Assembly: GCF_021391535.1 (NCBI RefSeq)
Contig: NZ_CP090066.1
Location: forward strand, 2,741,501-2,805,500
DNA length: 64,000 nt
Direction of reading: 5' to 3'
Origin: Aurantimonas sp. HBX-1
GTDB lineage: Bacteria; Pseudomonadota; Alphaproteobacteria; Rhizobiales; Rhizobiaceae
The notes below the pieces were generated by a model. That model saw nothing but the letters and a program-made list of their open reading frames with translations, made no database searches and was not told where the DNA came from. Every line of letters starts with the position of its first letter. The first letter of the stretch is position 1. Position numbers and translations under genes: made by a program. Below are positions 52,433 through 61,342 of the stretch, one piece after another.

Positions 52433-53134
52433 TCAGACCGCCAGGTAGCGCGAGAGGATGGCCGGGTCGGCCTCGATGGCGGCGAAGCTGCCGTCGAAGC
52501 GCACGGTGCCGGTCTCCAGCAGCACGACGCGGTCGGCGATCGTGCGGGCAAACCCCAGATTCTGCTCGGACAGCAGCACCGCAAGCCCGGCGCGCTTCAG
52601 GGCGAGCAGCGCCGCCGCCATCGCCTCGACGATCACCGGGGCGATGCCCTCGGAGGGCTCGTCGAGCAGCAGCATCGACGGGTTGCCCATCAGCGTGCGG
52701 GCAAGCGTCAGCATCTGCTGCTCGCCGCCCGAGAGCCGCCCGCCCTTCTGGCTCCGCCGCTCGGCGAGATTGGGAAACAGCGCATAGAGCCGCTCCACCG
52801 ACCAGGCCTCGGCGCCGCCGGCGGCATCCTTGCGCCCGACCTCGAGATTTTCCGCGACCGTCAGGTCCTTGAAGATCCGCCGTTCCTCCGGCACGTAGCC
52901 GAGGCCGAGCCGCGCGGCCCGCCACGGGGCCAGGCCCGTGATGTCCCGGCCGGCGAAGATCACCCGGCCCCGGCGCGGGCGGAGGAGGCCCATCGCCGAT
53001 TTCAGCGTCGTGGTCTTGCCGGCGCCGTTGCGCCCGACCAGCGCCACGACCTCGCCCCGGCCAACGGACAGCGTCACGCCGTGCAGGATGTGCGCCTCGC
53101 CGTAGAAGCTGTCGATCGAATGAAGCTCAAGCAT
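52433..53134 (-). CDS. livF: Branched-chain amino acid-type ABC transporter ATPase
   Basis: ABC ATPase of 233 residues. Walker A GRNGAGKTT, signature LSGGEQQ, Walker B MLLLDEPSEG and the LivF hallmark LGYVPEERRIFKDLTVAENL. It overlaps livG by 8 bases and ends the operon. Powers uptake of a branched-chain amino acid or a related amide or acid. Confidence 0.93.
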   Translation of the reverse strand: MLELHSIDSFYGEAHILHGVTLSVGRGEVVALVGRNGAGKTTTLKSAMGLLRPRRGRVIFAGRDITGLAPWRAARLGLGYVPEERRIFKDLTVAENLEVGRKDAAGGAEAWSVERLYALFPNLAERRSQKGGRLSGGEQQMLTLARTLMGNPSMLLLDEPSEGIAPVIVEAMAAALLALKRAGLAVLLSEQNLGFARTIADRVVLLETGTVRFDGSFAAIEADPAILSRYLAV

Positions 53135-53906
53135 CGGCCTGCCCCGCACCCGTTCCCGGCACCGCGCCGCCGCCGAGATAGACCTCGCGCACCCGTGGAT
53201 CGGCGCGGATCGCGTCCGCCCCGCCTTCGGCGATCAGCGCGCCGCGGTTCATCACCAGGATCCGGTCGGCATGGGCGAAGACCACGTCCATGTCGTGCTC
53301 GGTGAAGAGCACGCTCGGACCGTCCGGGGTGCCGGCGATCTCCCGCACCAGCGCCATCAGCGCCTGGCGCTCGCCGGGCGCCATGCCGGCGGTCGGCTCG
53401 TCCATCAGCAAGAGGCGCGGCTTGCCGGAGAGCGCAATGGCGAGTTCCAGCCGCTTCAGGTCGCCATAGGCGAGCTGCGCGGCGGGACGGTCGGCGGCGC
53501 CTTCCAGCCCGACCGTCGCCAGCAGCGCGTCGGCGCCCGCCCGGTCGAAGGCGACGGCGCGCGAGAACAGGTCGAAGCCGCGGCGGCGATGCGCGATGAG
53601 CGCGGTCTGGACATTCTCGCGCACGGTCATCGAGCCGAAGGTCTGGGTGATCTGGAAGGTGCGGCCGACCCCCTCGCGGGCGATGCGGCGGGCGGGCCAG
53701 CCGGTGATGTCCCTGCCGAACAGGCGGATGCTGCCGCGGTCCGGCTTAAGCTGGCCGTTGAGCATGTTGAAGGTCGTCGACTTGCCGGCGCCGTTCGGGC
53801 CGATCAGCGCCACCATCTCGCCCGGCTCGACCGCAAACGACAGATCATCGACGGCGACGACACCCTGGAACGCCTTGGCGAGACGGTGGACGGCGAGCAC
53901 GCTCAT
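53127..53906 (-). CDS. livG: Branched-chain amino acid-type ABC transporter ATPase
   Basis: ABC ATPase of 259 residues. Walker A GPNGAGKST, the LivG-type GVGRTFQITQTFGSMTVRENV, a divergent signature LAYGDLKRLELAIAL and Walker B LLLMDEPTAGM. It overlaps the fused permease gene upstream by 4 bases and livF by 8. Partner of LivF on the cytoplasmic face. Confidence 0.93.
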   Translation of the reverse strand: MSVLAVHRLAKAFQGVVAVDDLSFAVEPGEMVALIGPNGAGKSTTFNMLNGQLKPDRGSIRLFGRDITGWPARRIAREGVGRTFQITQTFGSMTVRENVQTALIAHRRRGFDLFSRAVAFDRAGADALLATVGLEGAADRPAAQLAYGDLKRLELAIALSGKPRLLLMDEPTAGMAPGERQALMALVREIAGTPDGPSVLFTEHDMDVVFAHADRILVMNRGALIAEGGADAIRADPRVREVYLGGGAVPGTGAGQADA

Positions 53907-55774
53907 GACGGCGCCACCGTCGGGTCCGGGCGCCGGCGCAGCCGGTCGGTCAGCTGGCGGGCGAGCCCGGCAAGGCCCTGCGGCGCGAACAGGCAGACGA
54001 GAAGGATGATGCCGCCGAAAATCGAGCGCCAGTGGTCGAGCCGGCTGATCCAGTCCTCGACGCCGGTGAAGACCAGCGCGCCGACGATCGGGCCGGAGAG
54101 CGACTGCACCCCGCCGATCAGCACCATCAGGAGCGCGTCGACCGAGCGGGAGACCGACATCTCGTTGGGAAAGATGCTGCCCTTGGAAAAGACGAAGATC
54201 GCTCCGGCCAGCGCTGCGAAGGTGCCGGCGAGGACGAACCCGCCGAGCTGCCAGCGCCGCACGTGGATACCCAGCGCCTCGGCCCGCATCGGCGCGTCGC
54301 GCGACGCCCGCAGCACGTAGCCGAAGGGCGAATGGGCGATCCGCCGCATCAGCCAGAGTCCGATCGTCACGAGCGCCAGCGCCAGGAGGAAATAGGCCGG
54401 CCGCGAGGCGAAGGCGGCGTCCGGCCAGACGCCGAGAATGCCGTCGTCGCCTCCGGTGACGCCGCGCCACTGGATCGCCGTCGACCAGAGGATCTGCGCG
54501 CCGGCGAGCGTCAGCATGGCGAGATAGACGCCGGAGAGACGGACGCAGAACCAGCCGAGCAGAAGCGCCCCGACCCCGCCGGCCACGACACCGAGCGCCA
54601 TCGCCGGCAGCATCGGCAGGCCGAGCGCCGTTGCCGCCAGTGCGGCGCCATAGGCGCCGAGGCCGAAATAGGCGGCATGGCCGAAGGAGATCAGCCCGCC
54701 GACGCCCATCAGCAGCTGCAGGCTGGCGGCGAACAAAGCGGCAACCAGGATGTCGGTCGCCAGCACCAGCGCAAAGCCGGTGGTCACCAGCGGCAGCAGC
54801 GCCAGCGCGACAACACCGCCCGCAAGGATCAGGCCGTGCACGCGGCCCGGCAGCCGCAGGGTCGCGCCGCGCTCGGAGGCGGCGGGCGCGGCGAGCGCCT
54901 GGCTGCCGAACAGGCCGACCGGCCGGATCACCAGCACCGCCGCCATCACCAGGAACGGCAGCACCATCGCCAGCGTCGGGAAGAACAGGACGCCGAAGGC
55001 GTTGGCGACGCCGATCAGCACCGCCGCGGCATAGGCGCCGCCGATGCTGCCGAGGCCGCCGACGACGACCACCACGAAGGCCTCGACGACGACGTCGAGA
55101 TCCATCGTCAGGCTCACCGTCTCGCGCGGGATCTGCAGCCCGCCGGCGAGACCGGCGAGGAAGGCGCCGAGCATGAACACGCCGGTGAACAGCTTCGCCT
55201 CGTCGACGCCGAGCGCGCCCGCCATCTCGCGGTCCTCGGTCGCGGCCCGCACCAGGACGCCCCAGCGGGTGCGGTTGAGGGCGAGCCAGACGAGGCCGAG
55301 GACGAGCGGACCGGCGGCGATCAGCACCAGGTCATATTGCGGCACCGGCTCGCCGAGGATGCGCACGGCCCCGCCGAGGTCGGGGGCGCGCGGCGCCAAA
55401 AGGTCGGTCGGGCCCCAGATGGCCAGCGCCGCGTCCTGGACGATCAGCAGCACGCCGAAGGTCGCGACCAGCTGGTAGAGCTCGGTCGAGGCGTAGAGCC
55501 GGCGCAGCACGACGATCTCGACTAGCCCGCCGACCAGCGCCACCGCGAGCGCCGCCAGCAGGATCCCGCCCCAGAAGCCGAGATGCCCGGTCGGCAGGTA
55601 CGTCACCGCCGAATAGGCGACATAGGCGCCGAGCATGAAGAACGAGCCGTGCGCGAAATTGACGATCCGCGTCACGCCGAAGATCAGCGACAGCCCGACG
55701 GCGACGAGGAACAGCGCCGAGGCGTCGGCCAGCCCGGCAAGCAGCTGCGCGAGGAAGAAGCCGAGCGTCGTCAT
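53903..55774 (-). CDS. Fused LivH-LivM permease of ABC transporter
   Basis: One 623-residue membrane protein in place of the usual two. Residues 1 to about 295 are LivH-like (GLSLIFGVTRIVNFAHGSFFMLGAY, then the EAA-like DREMAGALGVDEAKLFTGVFMLGAFLAGLAG). Residues from about 310 to 605 are LivM-like (GVGGLISFGHAAYFGLGAY, then APMRAEALGIHVRRWQLGGFVLAGTFAALAG). A short linker (LAAPAASERG) joins them. No stop or start lies between the halves. ATGA overlap with livG. The fusion fixes a 1:1 ratio of the permeases. Confidence 0.92.
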   Translation of the reverse strand: MTTLGFFLAQLLAGLADASALFLVAVGLSLIFGVTRIVNFAHGSFFMLGAYVAYSAVTYLPTGHLGFWGGILLAALAVALVGGLVEIVVLRRLYASTELYQLVATFGVLLIVQDAALAIWGPTDLLAPRAPDLGGAVRILGEPVPQYDLVLIAAGPLVLGLVWLALNRTRWGVLVRAATEDREMAGALGVDEAKLFTGVFMLGAFLAGLAGGLQIPRETVSLTMDLDVVVEAFVVVVVGGLGSIGGAYAAAVLIGVANAFGVLFFPTLAMVLPFLVMAAVLVIRPVGLFGSQALAAPAASERGATLRLPGRVHGLILAGGVVALALLPLVTTGFALVLATDILVAALFAASLQLLMGVGGLISFGHAAYFGLGAYGAALAATALGLPMLPAMALGVVAGGVGALLLGWFCVRLSGVYLAMLTLAGAQILWSTAIQWRGVTGGDDGILGVWPDAAFASRPAYFLLALALVTIGLWLMRRIAHSPFGYVLRASRDAPMRAEALGIHVRRWQLGGFVLAGTFAALAGAIFVFSKGSIFPNEMSVSRSVDALLMVLIGGVQSLSGPIVGALVFTGVEDWISRLDHWRSIFGGIILLVCLFAPQGLAGLARQLTDRLRRRPDPTVAPS

Positions 55775-55816
55775 GCCGTCATCGCCGCGTCCGTGGGGCG
55801 TGGCGCGGCAGGCCGA

Positions 55817-57025
55817 TCATTCGGTCGGCCGCAGCGCCCTCGCCGCCTCGTCCGACGGCAGATAGTCGGCGCCGTCGGCATAGCGCCAGTCGACCATGAT
55901 GCCCTTGCCGTCCTCGACGGCGGTCTTGCCGACCCAGGCGCCCATCGTCGACTGGTGGTCGGAGGCCCGGTAGCGGAACGGGCCGGATGGCGCGTCCGCG
56001 ACCTCGAGGTCCTCGAACGCGTCGACCAGCGCCTCGGCGTCCGTGGAGCCCGCCTTGCGCAGGGCCGCGACGAGCGACAGCATCGAATTGTAGCCGACCA
56101 GCGAGCCGGCATAGGGATGCTCGCCATAGGCCGCCTGGTAGGCGTCGGCGAAGGCCTTATGCTCGGGCGTGTCGATGGCGTACCAGGGATAGCCGGTGAC
56201 GATCCAGCCTTCCGGCGCCTCCGCGCCCAGCGGCTCGAGATATTCCGGCTCGCCCGACAGGAGGCTGACCACGTCGCGGTCCTCGAACAGGCCGCGGATC
56301 TCGCCCTCGCGGACGAACTTGGCGAGGTCGGGGCCGAAGGTGACGTTGAAGATCGCGTCGGGCTTCATCGCCTCCAGCGCCCGCACGGTCGGGCCGGCGT
56401 CGATCTTGCCCTGCGGCGGCCACTGCTCGCCGACGAACTCGACGTCCGGCTTGCGCTTCAGGAGTTCCGCCTTGAAGGCGGCGACGGCGTCGGTGCCGTA
56501 GGCGTAGTTCGGCGCGACGATCGCCCAGCGCGTGGCGTCGAGCTTGGCGGCTTCCTCGGCGAGCATCGCGGCCTGCATCGCCGTCGAGGGGCGGAGGCGG
56601 AAGGTGTAGCGGTTGCCGGCCGACCAGACGATGGCGTCGGCCAGCGGTTCGGTGGCGAGATACGGCACCTTGCGCTGCTTGGCGAAATCGGTGAGCGCCA
56701 GGCCCACATTGGAGAAGAAGCCGCCCCAGATCACCGCGACGCGGTCGGAGGAGACGAACTCCTCGGCGATGCGGATGGCATCGCCCGGCTGGGCATTGTC
56801 GTCGCGGCTGATCACCTCGATTGGCCGGCCGTCGATGCCGCCGGCGGCGTTGATCTGGTCGAGGGCGAGCTGCCAGCCCTTGCGGTAAGGCAAGGTGAAG
56901 GCCGGCAGCGCGGTGTAGCTGTTCATCTCGCCGAGCCGGATCGGCTCCTGCGCGGGTGCCGCCGCCGGCAGCCATGCCAGCATGGCCGCCGCGCCCGCCA
57001 TAATGATGCTGCGTCTGGTGGTCAT
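55817..57025 (-). CDS. Branched-chain amino acid-type ABC substrate-binding protein
   Basis: Periplasmic binding protein of 402 residues of the LivJ/K type with a signal peptide (MTTRRSIIMAGAAAMLAWLP...APAQ, possibly Tat-like because of the RRS). The body starts EPIRLGEMNSYT and has the usual ALDQINAAGGIDGRPIEVI. The leading gene of the operon, 42 bases before the fused permease. Ligand class: branched-chain amino acids, amides or urea-type compounds; not decidable here. Confidence 0.92.
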   Translation of the reverse strand: MTTRRSIIMAGAAAMLAWLPAAAPAQEPIRLGEMNSYTALPAFTLPYRKGWQLALDQINAAGGIDGRPIEVISRDDNAQPGDAIRIAEEFVSSDRVAVIWGGFFSNVGLALTDFAKQRKVPYLATEPLADAIVWSAGNRYTFRLRPSTAMQAAMLAEEAAKLDATRWAIVAPNYAYGTDAVAAFKAELLKRKPDVEFVGEQWPPQGKIDAGPTVRALEAMKPDAIFNVTFGPDLAKFVREGEIRGLFEDRDVVSLLSGEPEYLEPLGAEAPEGWIVTGYPWYAIDTPEHKAFADAYQAAYGEHPYAGSLVGYNSMLSLVAALRKAGSTDAEALVDAFEDLEVADAPSGPFRYRASDHQSTMGAWVGKTAVEDGKGIMVDWRYADGADYLPSDEAARALRPTE

Positions 57026-57153
57026 GGCTCTCTCCCCGTCGCGGAATGCTGCCCTGCGTCATGGCGCAGTTGCGCGTGTCCCGCAAGCCGAACGCGCCGC
57101 CGCAGCGACGAGGCGCCGAAGGGCCGGCGTCAGCCCGGCGCATGCTCCGGCCG

Positions 57154-57169
57154 TTAACCATCGCTTAAC
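57154..57169. promoter_or_regulatory. CtrA-type binding box upstream of minC
   Basis: TTAA-CCATCGC-TTAAC matches the full CtrA consensus TTAA-N7-TTAA(C) exactly. It lies 43-58 bases before the minC start. CtrA is the cell-cycle master regulator of alphaproteobacteria and is reported to control minCDE in Sinorhizobium. Confidence 0.75.
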
Positions 57170-57191
57170 CGATCGCCGCTTACATCGTCTT

Positions 57192-57207
57192 CTAACCGAA
57201 AATTAAC
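57192..57207. promoter_or_regulatory. Second CtrA-like box at the minC start
   Basis: CTAA-N7-TTAAC, one mismatch from the consensus, ending 5 bases before the minC ATG. With the box at 57154 it would place two CtrA sites over the promoter and leader. A further TTAACC half site lies inside the first codons (57224-57229). Confidence 0.5.
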
Positions 57208-57211
57208 CGAG

Positions 57212-57976
57212 ATGACCAAGAGCTTAACCGATACCCGCCCGATACGCCTGAAGGGTCGCTCGTTCCTGGCCCTCGTCCTGTCGCCCGAGCTGCCCTTCGA
57301 CGGCTGGCTGGCGCGGCTCGACGACCTGGCTTCGCGTTCCACCGGCTTCTTCCTCGGCCGCCCGATCGTCCTCGACGTCGAGGGCCTGGAGATCAGCCAG
57401 GAGCAGCTGAAGGAGCTGATCGGCGAACTCGGCGAGCGCAGCGTCCGTATCATGGGCATCGAGGGCGCCCGCTCGTCGCTGCTCGGCATCGGCATGCCGC
57501 CGGCGATGAAGGGCGGACGGCCCGCCGCCGATTTCGAGGCGCCCGCCGCCGAAGCCGACGCCGCGACGGCCCCGAAGGCCGGCAAGGCCGGCGCCGCCGC
57601 TCCGGCCAAGGCGGCGACCCCGCCCGAGCCACAGGTGCAGCGGCTCGCCGCCTCGATCATCGTCACCCAGCCGGTGCGTTCCGGCCAGTCGATCATCTTC
57701 CCGGAAGGCGACGTGACGATCCTCGGCTCGGTCGCGTCCGGCGCCGAAGTCGTCGCCGGCGGCTCGATCCACATCTACGGCGCGCTCCGCGGGCGGGCGA
57801 TGGCCGGTTCGGTCGGCAATGCCGACGCCCGCATTTTCTGCCGCAAGCTCGAGGCCGAGCTGCTGGCGATCGACGGTCTCTACAAGATGGTCGACGACAT
57901 GGACGCCAAGCTGAGGGGGCAGGCCGTCCAGGTCTGGCTCGAAGGCGATACGATCAAGGCCGAGACCGTCGCCTGA
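57212..57976 (+). CDS. minC: Septum site-determining protein MinC
   Basis: FtsZ inhibitor of 254 residues. N-terminal domain to about residue 95 (IRLKGRSFLALVLSPELP), then an Ala/Pro-rich linker (about 108-145), then the beta-helix C-terminal domain (SGQSIIFPEGDVTILGSVASGAEVVAGGSIHIYGALRGRA). It works with MinD to keep the Z ring at mid-cell. First gene of minC-minD-minE, with CtrA-type boxes upstream. Confidence 0.96.
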   Translation: MTKSLTDTRPIRLKGRSFLALVLSPELPFDGWLARLDDLASRSTGFFLGRPIVLDVEGLEISQEQLKELIGELGERSVRIMGIEGARSSLLGIGMPPAMKGGRPAADFEAPAAEADAATAPKAGKAGAAAPAKAATPPEPQVQRLAASIIVTQPVRSGQSIIFPEGDVTILGSVASGAEVVAGGSIHIYGALRGRAMAGSVGNADARIFCRKLEAELLAIDGLYKMVDDMDAKLRGQAVQVWLEGDTIKAETVA

Positions 57977-58004
57977 AGGCGCGGTCGGTATGCAGGAGAA
58001 CAAG

Positions 58005-58820
58005 ATGGCAAAAGTAATCGTCGTGACATCGGGCAAGGGAGGCGTCGGCAAGACCACGTCGACCGCCGCGCTCGGGGCGGCACTGGCGCAGCGCGGCGAG
58101 AAGACGGTGGTCGTCGATTTCGACGTCGGCCTGCGCAATCTCGACCTGGTGATGGGCGCCGAGCGCCGCGTCGTCTACGACCTGATCAACGTCGTCCAGG
58201 GCGACGCCAAGCTGCCCCAGGCGCTGATCCGCGACAAGCGGCTGGAGACGCTGTTCCTGCTGCCGGCCTCGCAGACCCGCGACAAGGACAACCTCACCTC
58301 CGAGGGCGTCGAGCGGGTGATGAACGAGCTGAAGAACAGCTTCGACTGGATCATCTGCGACAGCCCGGCCGGCATCGAGCGCGGCGCCACGCTGGCGATG
58401 CGTCACGCCGACATCGCGGTCGTCGTCACCAACCCGGAAGTCTCCTCGGTGCGCGATTCCGACCGCATCATCGGCCTGCTCGATTCCAAGACGGCGAAGG
58501 CCGAGCGCGGCGAGCGGATGGAGAAGCACCTGCTGCTCACCCGCTATGATCCCGCCCGCGCCGAGCGCGGCGACATGCTGAAGGTCGACGACGTGCTCGA
58601 GATCCTGTCGATCCCGCTGCTCGGCATCATCCCGGAGAGCATGGACGTGCTGCGCGCCTCCAATCTCGGCACGCCGGTGACGCTCAGCGACGGCAACAGC
58701 GCCCCGGCGCTGGCCTACAAGGATGCCGCCCGGCGCCTCGCCGGCGAGCAGGTTCCGATGACCATCCCCGGCGAGAAGCGGGGGATCTTCGGCAAGATCT
58801 TCGGGCGGAGGGCCGCATGA
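58005..58820 (+). CDS. minD: Septum site-determining ATPase MinD
   Basis: Membrane-associated ATPase of 271 residues. Deviant Walker [10 protein letters not shown] at 10-18, switch I/II region ([23 protein letters not shown]). The C-terminus [12 protein letters not shown] forms the amphipathic membrane-targeting helix. AGGAG lies 6 bases before ATG 58005, chosen over an upstream in-frame ATG at 57990. ATGA overlap with minE. Confidence 0.97.
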   Translation: MAKVIVVTSGKGGVGKTTSTAALGAALAQRGEKTVVVDFDVGLRNLDLVMGAERRVVYDLINVVQGDAKLPQALIRDKRLETLFLLPASQTRDKDNLTSEGVERVMNELKNSFDWIICDSPAGIERGATLAMRHADIAVVVTNPEVSSVRDSDRIIGLLDSKTAKAERGERMEKHLLLTRYDPARAERGDMLKVDDVLEILSIPLLGIIPESMDVLRASNLGTPVTLSDGNSAPALAYKDAARRLAGEQVPMTIPGEKRGIFGKIFGRRAA

Positions 58821-59080
58821 ATCTCTTCAGCTTCTTCAGCAAGCAGACCTCGGCGCCGATGGCGCGCGAGCGCCTGCAGGTGCTGCTGGCGCACGAACGC
58901 GCGACGGTCGGCCATTCCGACCTCGTCGGGCTGCTGCGCGAGGAGATCCTCGCCGTCATCGCCAAGCACGTCCAGGTCGACCGCGAGAAGGTGATCGTCA
59001 AGATGGATCGCGGGGAACAGGTCTCGACCCTCGAGGTCGACATCGAGATCCCCGTGACCGCGAGTGTGCGGGCGGCCTGA
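58817..59080 (+). CDS. minE: Cell division topological specificity factor MinE
   Basis: Protein of 87 residues, usual length. N-terminal membrane/MinD-binding region ([28 protein letters not shown]) and the beta domain ([40 protein letters not shown]). It stimulates MinD ATPase and drives the oscillation that restricts MinC. Starts inside the minD stop. Confidence 0.97.
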   Translation: MNLFSFFSKQTSAPMARERLQVLLAHERATVGHSDLVGLLREEILAVIAKHVQVDREKVIVKMDRGEQVSTLEVDIEIPVTASVRAA

Positions 59081-59153
59081 CGGCGTCCGTTCAATGCGCC
59101 TTCGTGCCGCCGCCGACGCGGCGCGGAGGCGCCGACAGACAAGGAGATCGATC

Positions 59154-59303
59154 ATGAGCCGAGCCACGCTCCTCGAGCGGCTGCAGGAGCTGCAGCGCCT
59201 GCCGAAGTTCCAGAACCGCGACATCAAGTCGATCAGCGCCATCCTCTCCAACGAGGCGCTCGCCAAGCATATCGAAGCCTGCGAGCAGGCCGCGGCGCGC
59301 TGA
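59154..59303 (+). CDS. Small protein downstream of minE
   Basis: Predicted 49-residue protein with an amphipathic helical sequence (LLERLQELQRLPKFQNRDIK, then ILSNEALAKHIEACEQ). AAGGAG lies 6 bases before ATG. It is 73 bases after minE and ends before a strong hairpin, so it likely belongs to the min transcript. No family recognised. Confidence 0.6.
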   Translation: MSRATLLERLQELQRLPKFQNRDIKSISAILSNEALAKHIEACEQAAAR

Positions 59304-59324
59304 CGCCGGACACAGCACAGACAC

Positions 59325-59355
59325 GGCGGCCCGGGCGTTCCTCGTCCGGGCCGCC
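59325..59355 (+). terminator. Terminator of the min operon
   Basis: Perfect 10-bp stem (GGCGGCCCGG, 11-base loop, CCGGGCCGCC), 21 bases after the last coding sequence of the unit. Confidence 0.7.
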
Positions 59356-59447
59356 TGGCGTTCAGGCGCGGCTCGGCTGCGGCGAAATGACTTGCGTCGC
59401 AGGCCGCGATCGCTACTCTGGACGGCGGCCGCCGGCGATCCTGCCGG

Positions 59448-59680
59448 CCGGTCCAAGGACGGTTCCCCGGCTGCCACGTAGCCGGGGCGAAGAGGGAATG
59501 CGACGGGCCGACCCAATCAGGGGGTCCATATCGCAGCCGACCCCGCGACTGTAGAGCGGCGAGGTCTTCACCGCCGGCCGTGCCAGCTGACTGGCACGCT
59601 CGGAAAGCCACTGGCGCCTCGGCGCCGGGAAGGCGAGGTGTCGACCGACGACCCGCGAGCCAGGAGACCTGCCGACCTTG
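59448..59680 (+). ncRNA. Cobalamin riboswitch
   Basis: Adenosylcobalamin-sensing leader upstream of cbtB. Diagnostic pieces in order: GAAGAGGGAATGCG at 59489, GCAGCCGACCCCGCGACTGTA at about 59533 (the central core), GAAAGCCACTGG at 59603, and the B12 box GCCAGGAGACCTGCC at 59659-59673. When cobalamin is abundant, it should shut off the cobalt uptake and cobalamin genes that follow. Ends are approximate. Confidence 0.93.
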
Positions 59681-59718
59681 CACGCCGTCGCATTTCCGCG
59701 ACCGTCACGAGGGTTGAT

Positions 59719-59895
59719 ATGACGACCGCTACCCACAGCATTGCACAGCTCGAACCCGCCACCCGGATCGCCGCGGGCCTTGCCGCGCTCGTTCTCGGCG
59801 CGTTCTTCGTCTTCGGCGTGGGCTTCGCCCATTCCGCGGCCATGCACGACACCGCGCATGACGTGCGCCATGCCTACGGATTTCCCTGCCACTAG
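59719..59895 (+). CDS. cbtB: Cobalt transporter subunit CbtB
   Basis: Small membrane protein of 58 residues with one membrane segment (about 17-39). The C-terminus HDTAHDVRHAYGFPCH is the conserved His-rich metal-binding end of CbtB. It directly follows the cobalamin riboswitch and precedes cbtA. Together they are the predicted B12-regulated cobalt transporter. Confidence 0.93.
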   Translation: MTTATHSIAQLEPATRIAAGLAALVLGAFFVFGVGFAHSAAMHDTAHDVRHAYGFPCH

Positions 59896-60006
59896 AGCCA
59901 CCGAGGTCGACCCGGCGCTTCCCGCGGTCCGTCCGCCCGAAGCGTCCTCGCTCCCATTGTCTCCATTGACCCGCCCGGCGCTGCCGGTGCGGGAAGGAAA
60001 TCCGCT

Positions 60007-60777
60007 ATGATCATGCGATTCTTCCTGGCCGCCCTCGCGGCCGGCCTTCTCGTCGGCGTCGTCATGACGCCCATCCAGTATCTCGGCGTCGTGCCGCTGA
60101 TCGTGCACGCCGAAAGCTATGAAGACGGGGCCGGAGGGCATGACCATGCCCACACGACCGGTCTGATCGCCCCGGCACAGGCGCAGGAGCGCGGCGCCGC
60201 ATCCGGGCTTTCGGGCGGCAAAATCATCCTCGCCCACAGCGTGGCCGCTTCGGGCGGCGAGGACGAGGCGGGCGCGGCCCTGTTCGAGAGCCGGCTCGCC
60301 GGCACGCTGGCGGCCAACGTCGTCACCGGCGCCGGCTTCGCCCTGATGCTGGGCGCCGCCAGCCTGCTGGTCCGGCGAAGCATCACCGCGTCGAACGGCG
60401 CTCTCTGGGGCCTCGCCGGCTTCGCCGTCGTGGCGCTGGCGCCAGCCCTCGGCCTGCCGCCGGAACTGCCGGCCATGCCGGCCGCCGACCTCTTCCAGCG
60501 CCAGATCTGGTGGGCCGCCACGGTGCTGCTCGCCGCCGGGGCGCTGTACCTCCTGGTGTTCCGCCGCGAGGTGGCCGCGCGGGTGACGGCCGTCGCCATG
60601 CTGGCGGTGCCGCATCTGATCGGCGCGCCGCATCCCGCCGACCTGTCGAGCCCGGTGCCGCCGACGCTGGCGGCCGAGTTCGCGGTCGCGTCGCTGGCCA
60701 CCGCCGCGGTGTTCTGGGTGCTGCTCGGCCTCGGGGTCGGCACGGCGCTGGACCGGTCGGGGGCCCGCGCGGCGTGA
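60007..60777 (+). CDS. cbtA: Cobalt transporter subunit CbtA
   Basis: Membrane protein of 256 residues with about five or six segments. The start [23 protein letters not shown] and the later [22 protein letters not shown] are family hallmarks, and a His/Asp-rich loop (GGHDHAH) near residue 44 could bind metal. An alternative ATG is at 60013. The stop overlaps the cobU GTG (GTGA). Confidence 0.92.
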   Translation: MIMRFFLAALAAGLLVGVVMTPIQYLGVVPLIVHAESYEDGAGGHDHAHTTGLIAPAQAQERGAASGLSGGKIILAHSVAASGGEDEAGAALFESRLAGTLAANVVTGAGFALMLGAASLLVRRSITASNGALWGLAGFAVVALAPALGLPPELPAMPAADLFQRQIWWAATVLLAAGALYLLVFRREVAARVTAVAMLAVPHLIGAPHPADLSSPVPPTLAAEFAVASLATAAVFWVLLGLGVGTALDRSGARAA

Positions 60778-61301
60778 CCGCCCGGCTCGGCGAGGGCGTC
60801 ACGCTGGTGTTGGGCGGTGCCCGCTCCGGCAAGAGCGCCTATGCCGAACGACTGATCGAATCGAGCGGCCGGACGCCCGTCTACATCGCCACGGGACGGG
60901 CCTTCGACGGCGAGATGGAAACGAGGATCGCGGCGCATCGTGCGCGCCGCGGCCTGCAATGGCGCACCGTCGAGGCGCCACTGGCCCTTTGCCAGACGCT
61001 GCGCGACGAGGCCGGGCCGCAGGGCGCCGTCCTCGTCGACTGCCTGACGCTGTGGCTGACCAATCTGATGCTGGAGGGCCGGTCGGTGACGCAGGAGTGC
61101 GACGCGCTGGTTTCGGATCTGGCCTCGGTGACGGGGCCGGTGGTGCTCGTCTCCAACGAGGTCGGCCTCGGCATCGTCCCCGACAACCGGATGGCGCGCG
61201 AGTTCCGCGACCATGCCGGCCGCTTGCACCAGGCGGTCGCGGCGATGGCGACGACGGTCGTCTTCGTCGCCGCCGGCCTGCCACTCACCATGAAGGGCTG
61301 A
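60774..61301 (+). CDS. cobU: Adenosylcobinamide kinase / adenosylcobinamide-phosphate guanylyltransferase
   Basis: Cobalamin nucleotide-loop assembly enzyme of 175 residues (also called CobP). Walker A GGARSGKS at 14-21; [24 protein letters not shown] contains the guanylyltransferase His; [12 protein letters not shown] and [13 protein letters not shown] are conserved. The GTG start overlaps the cbtA stop, which decides it over the longer open frame upstream. Confidence 0.95.
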   Translation: MTARLGEGVTLVLGGARSGKSAYAERLIESSGRTPVYIATGRAFDGEMETRIAAHRARRGLQWRTVEAPLALCQTLRDEAGPQGAVLVDCLTLWLTNLMLEGRSVTQECDALVSDLASVTGPVVLVSNEVGLGIVPDNRMAREFRDHAGRLHQAVAAMATTVVFVAAGLPLTMKG

Positions 61302-61342
61302 CCGCGGCGCATCGCGCCGGTCCGCCGCCACAGGAGACGACA

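Noticed and set aside
54032..55525. 497-codon open frame on the plus strand
   Set aside because: Antisense to the fused permease; no recognisable domain and composition typical of a shadow frame.
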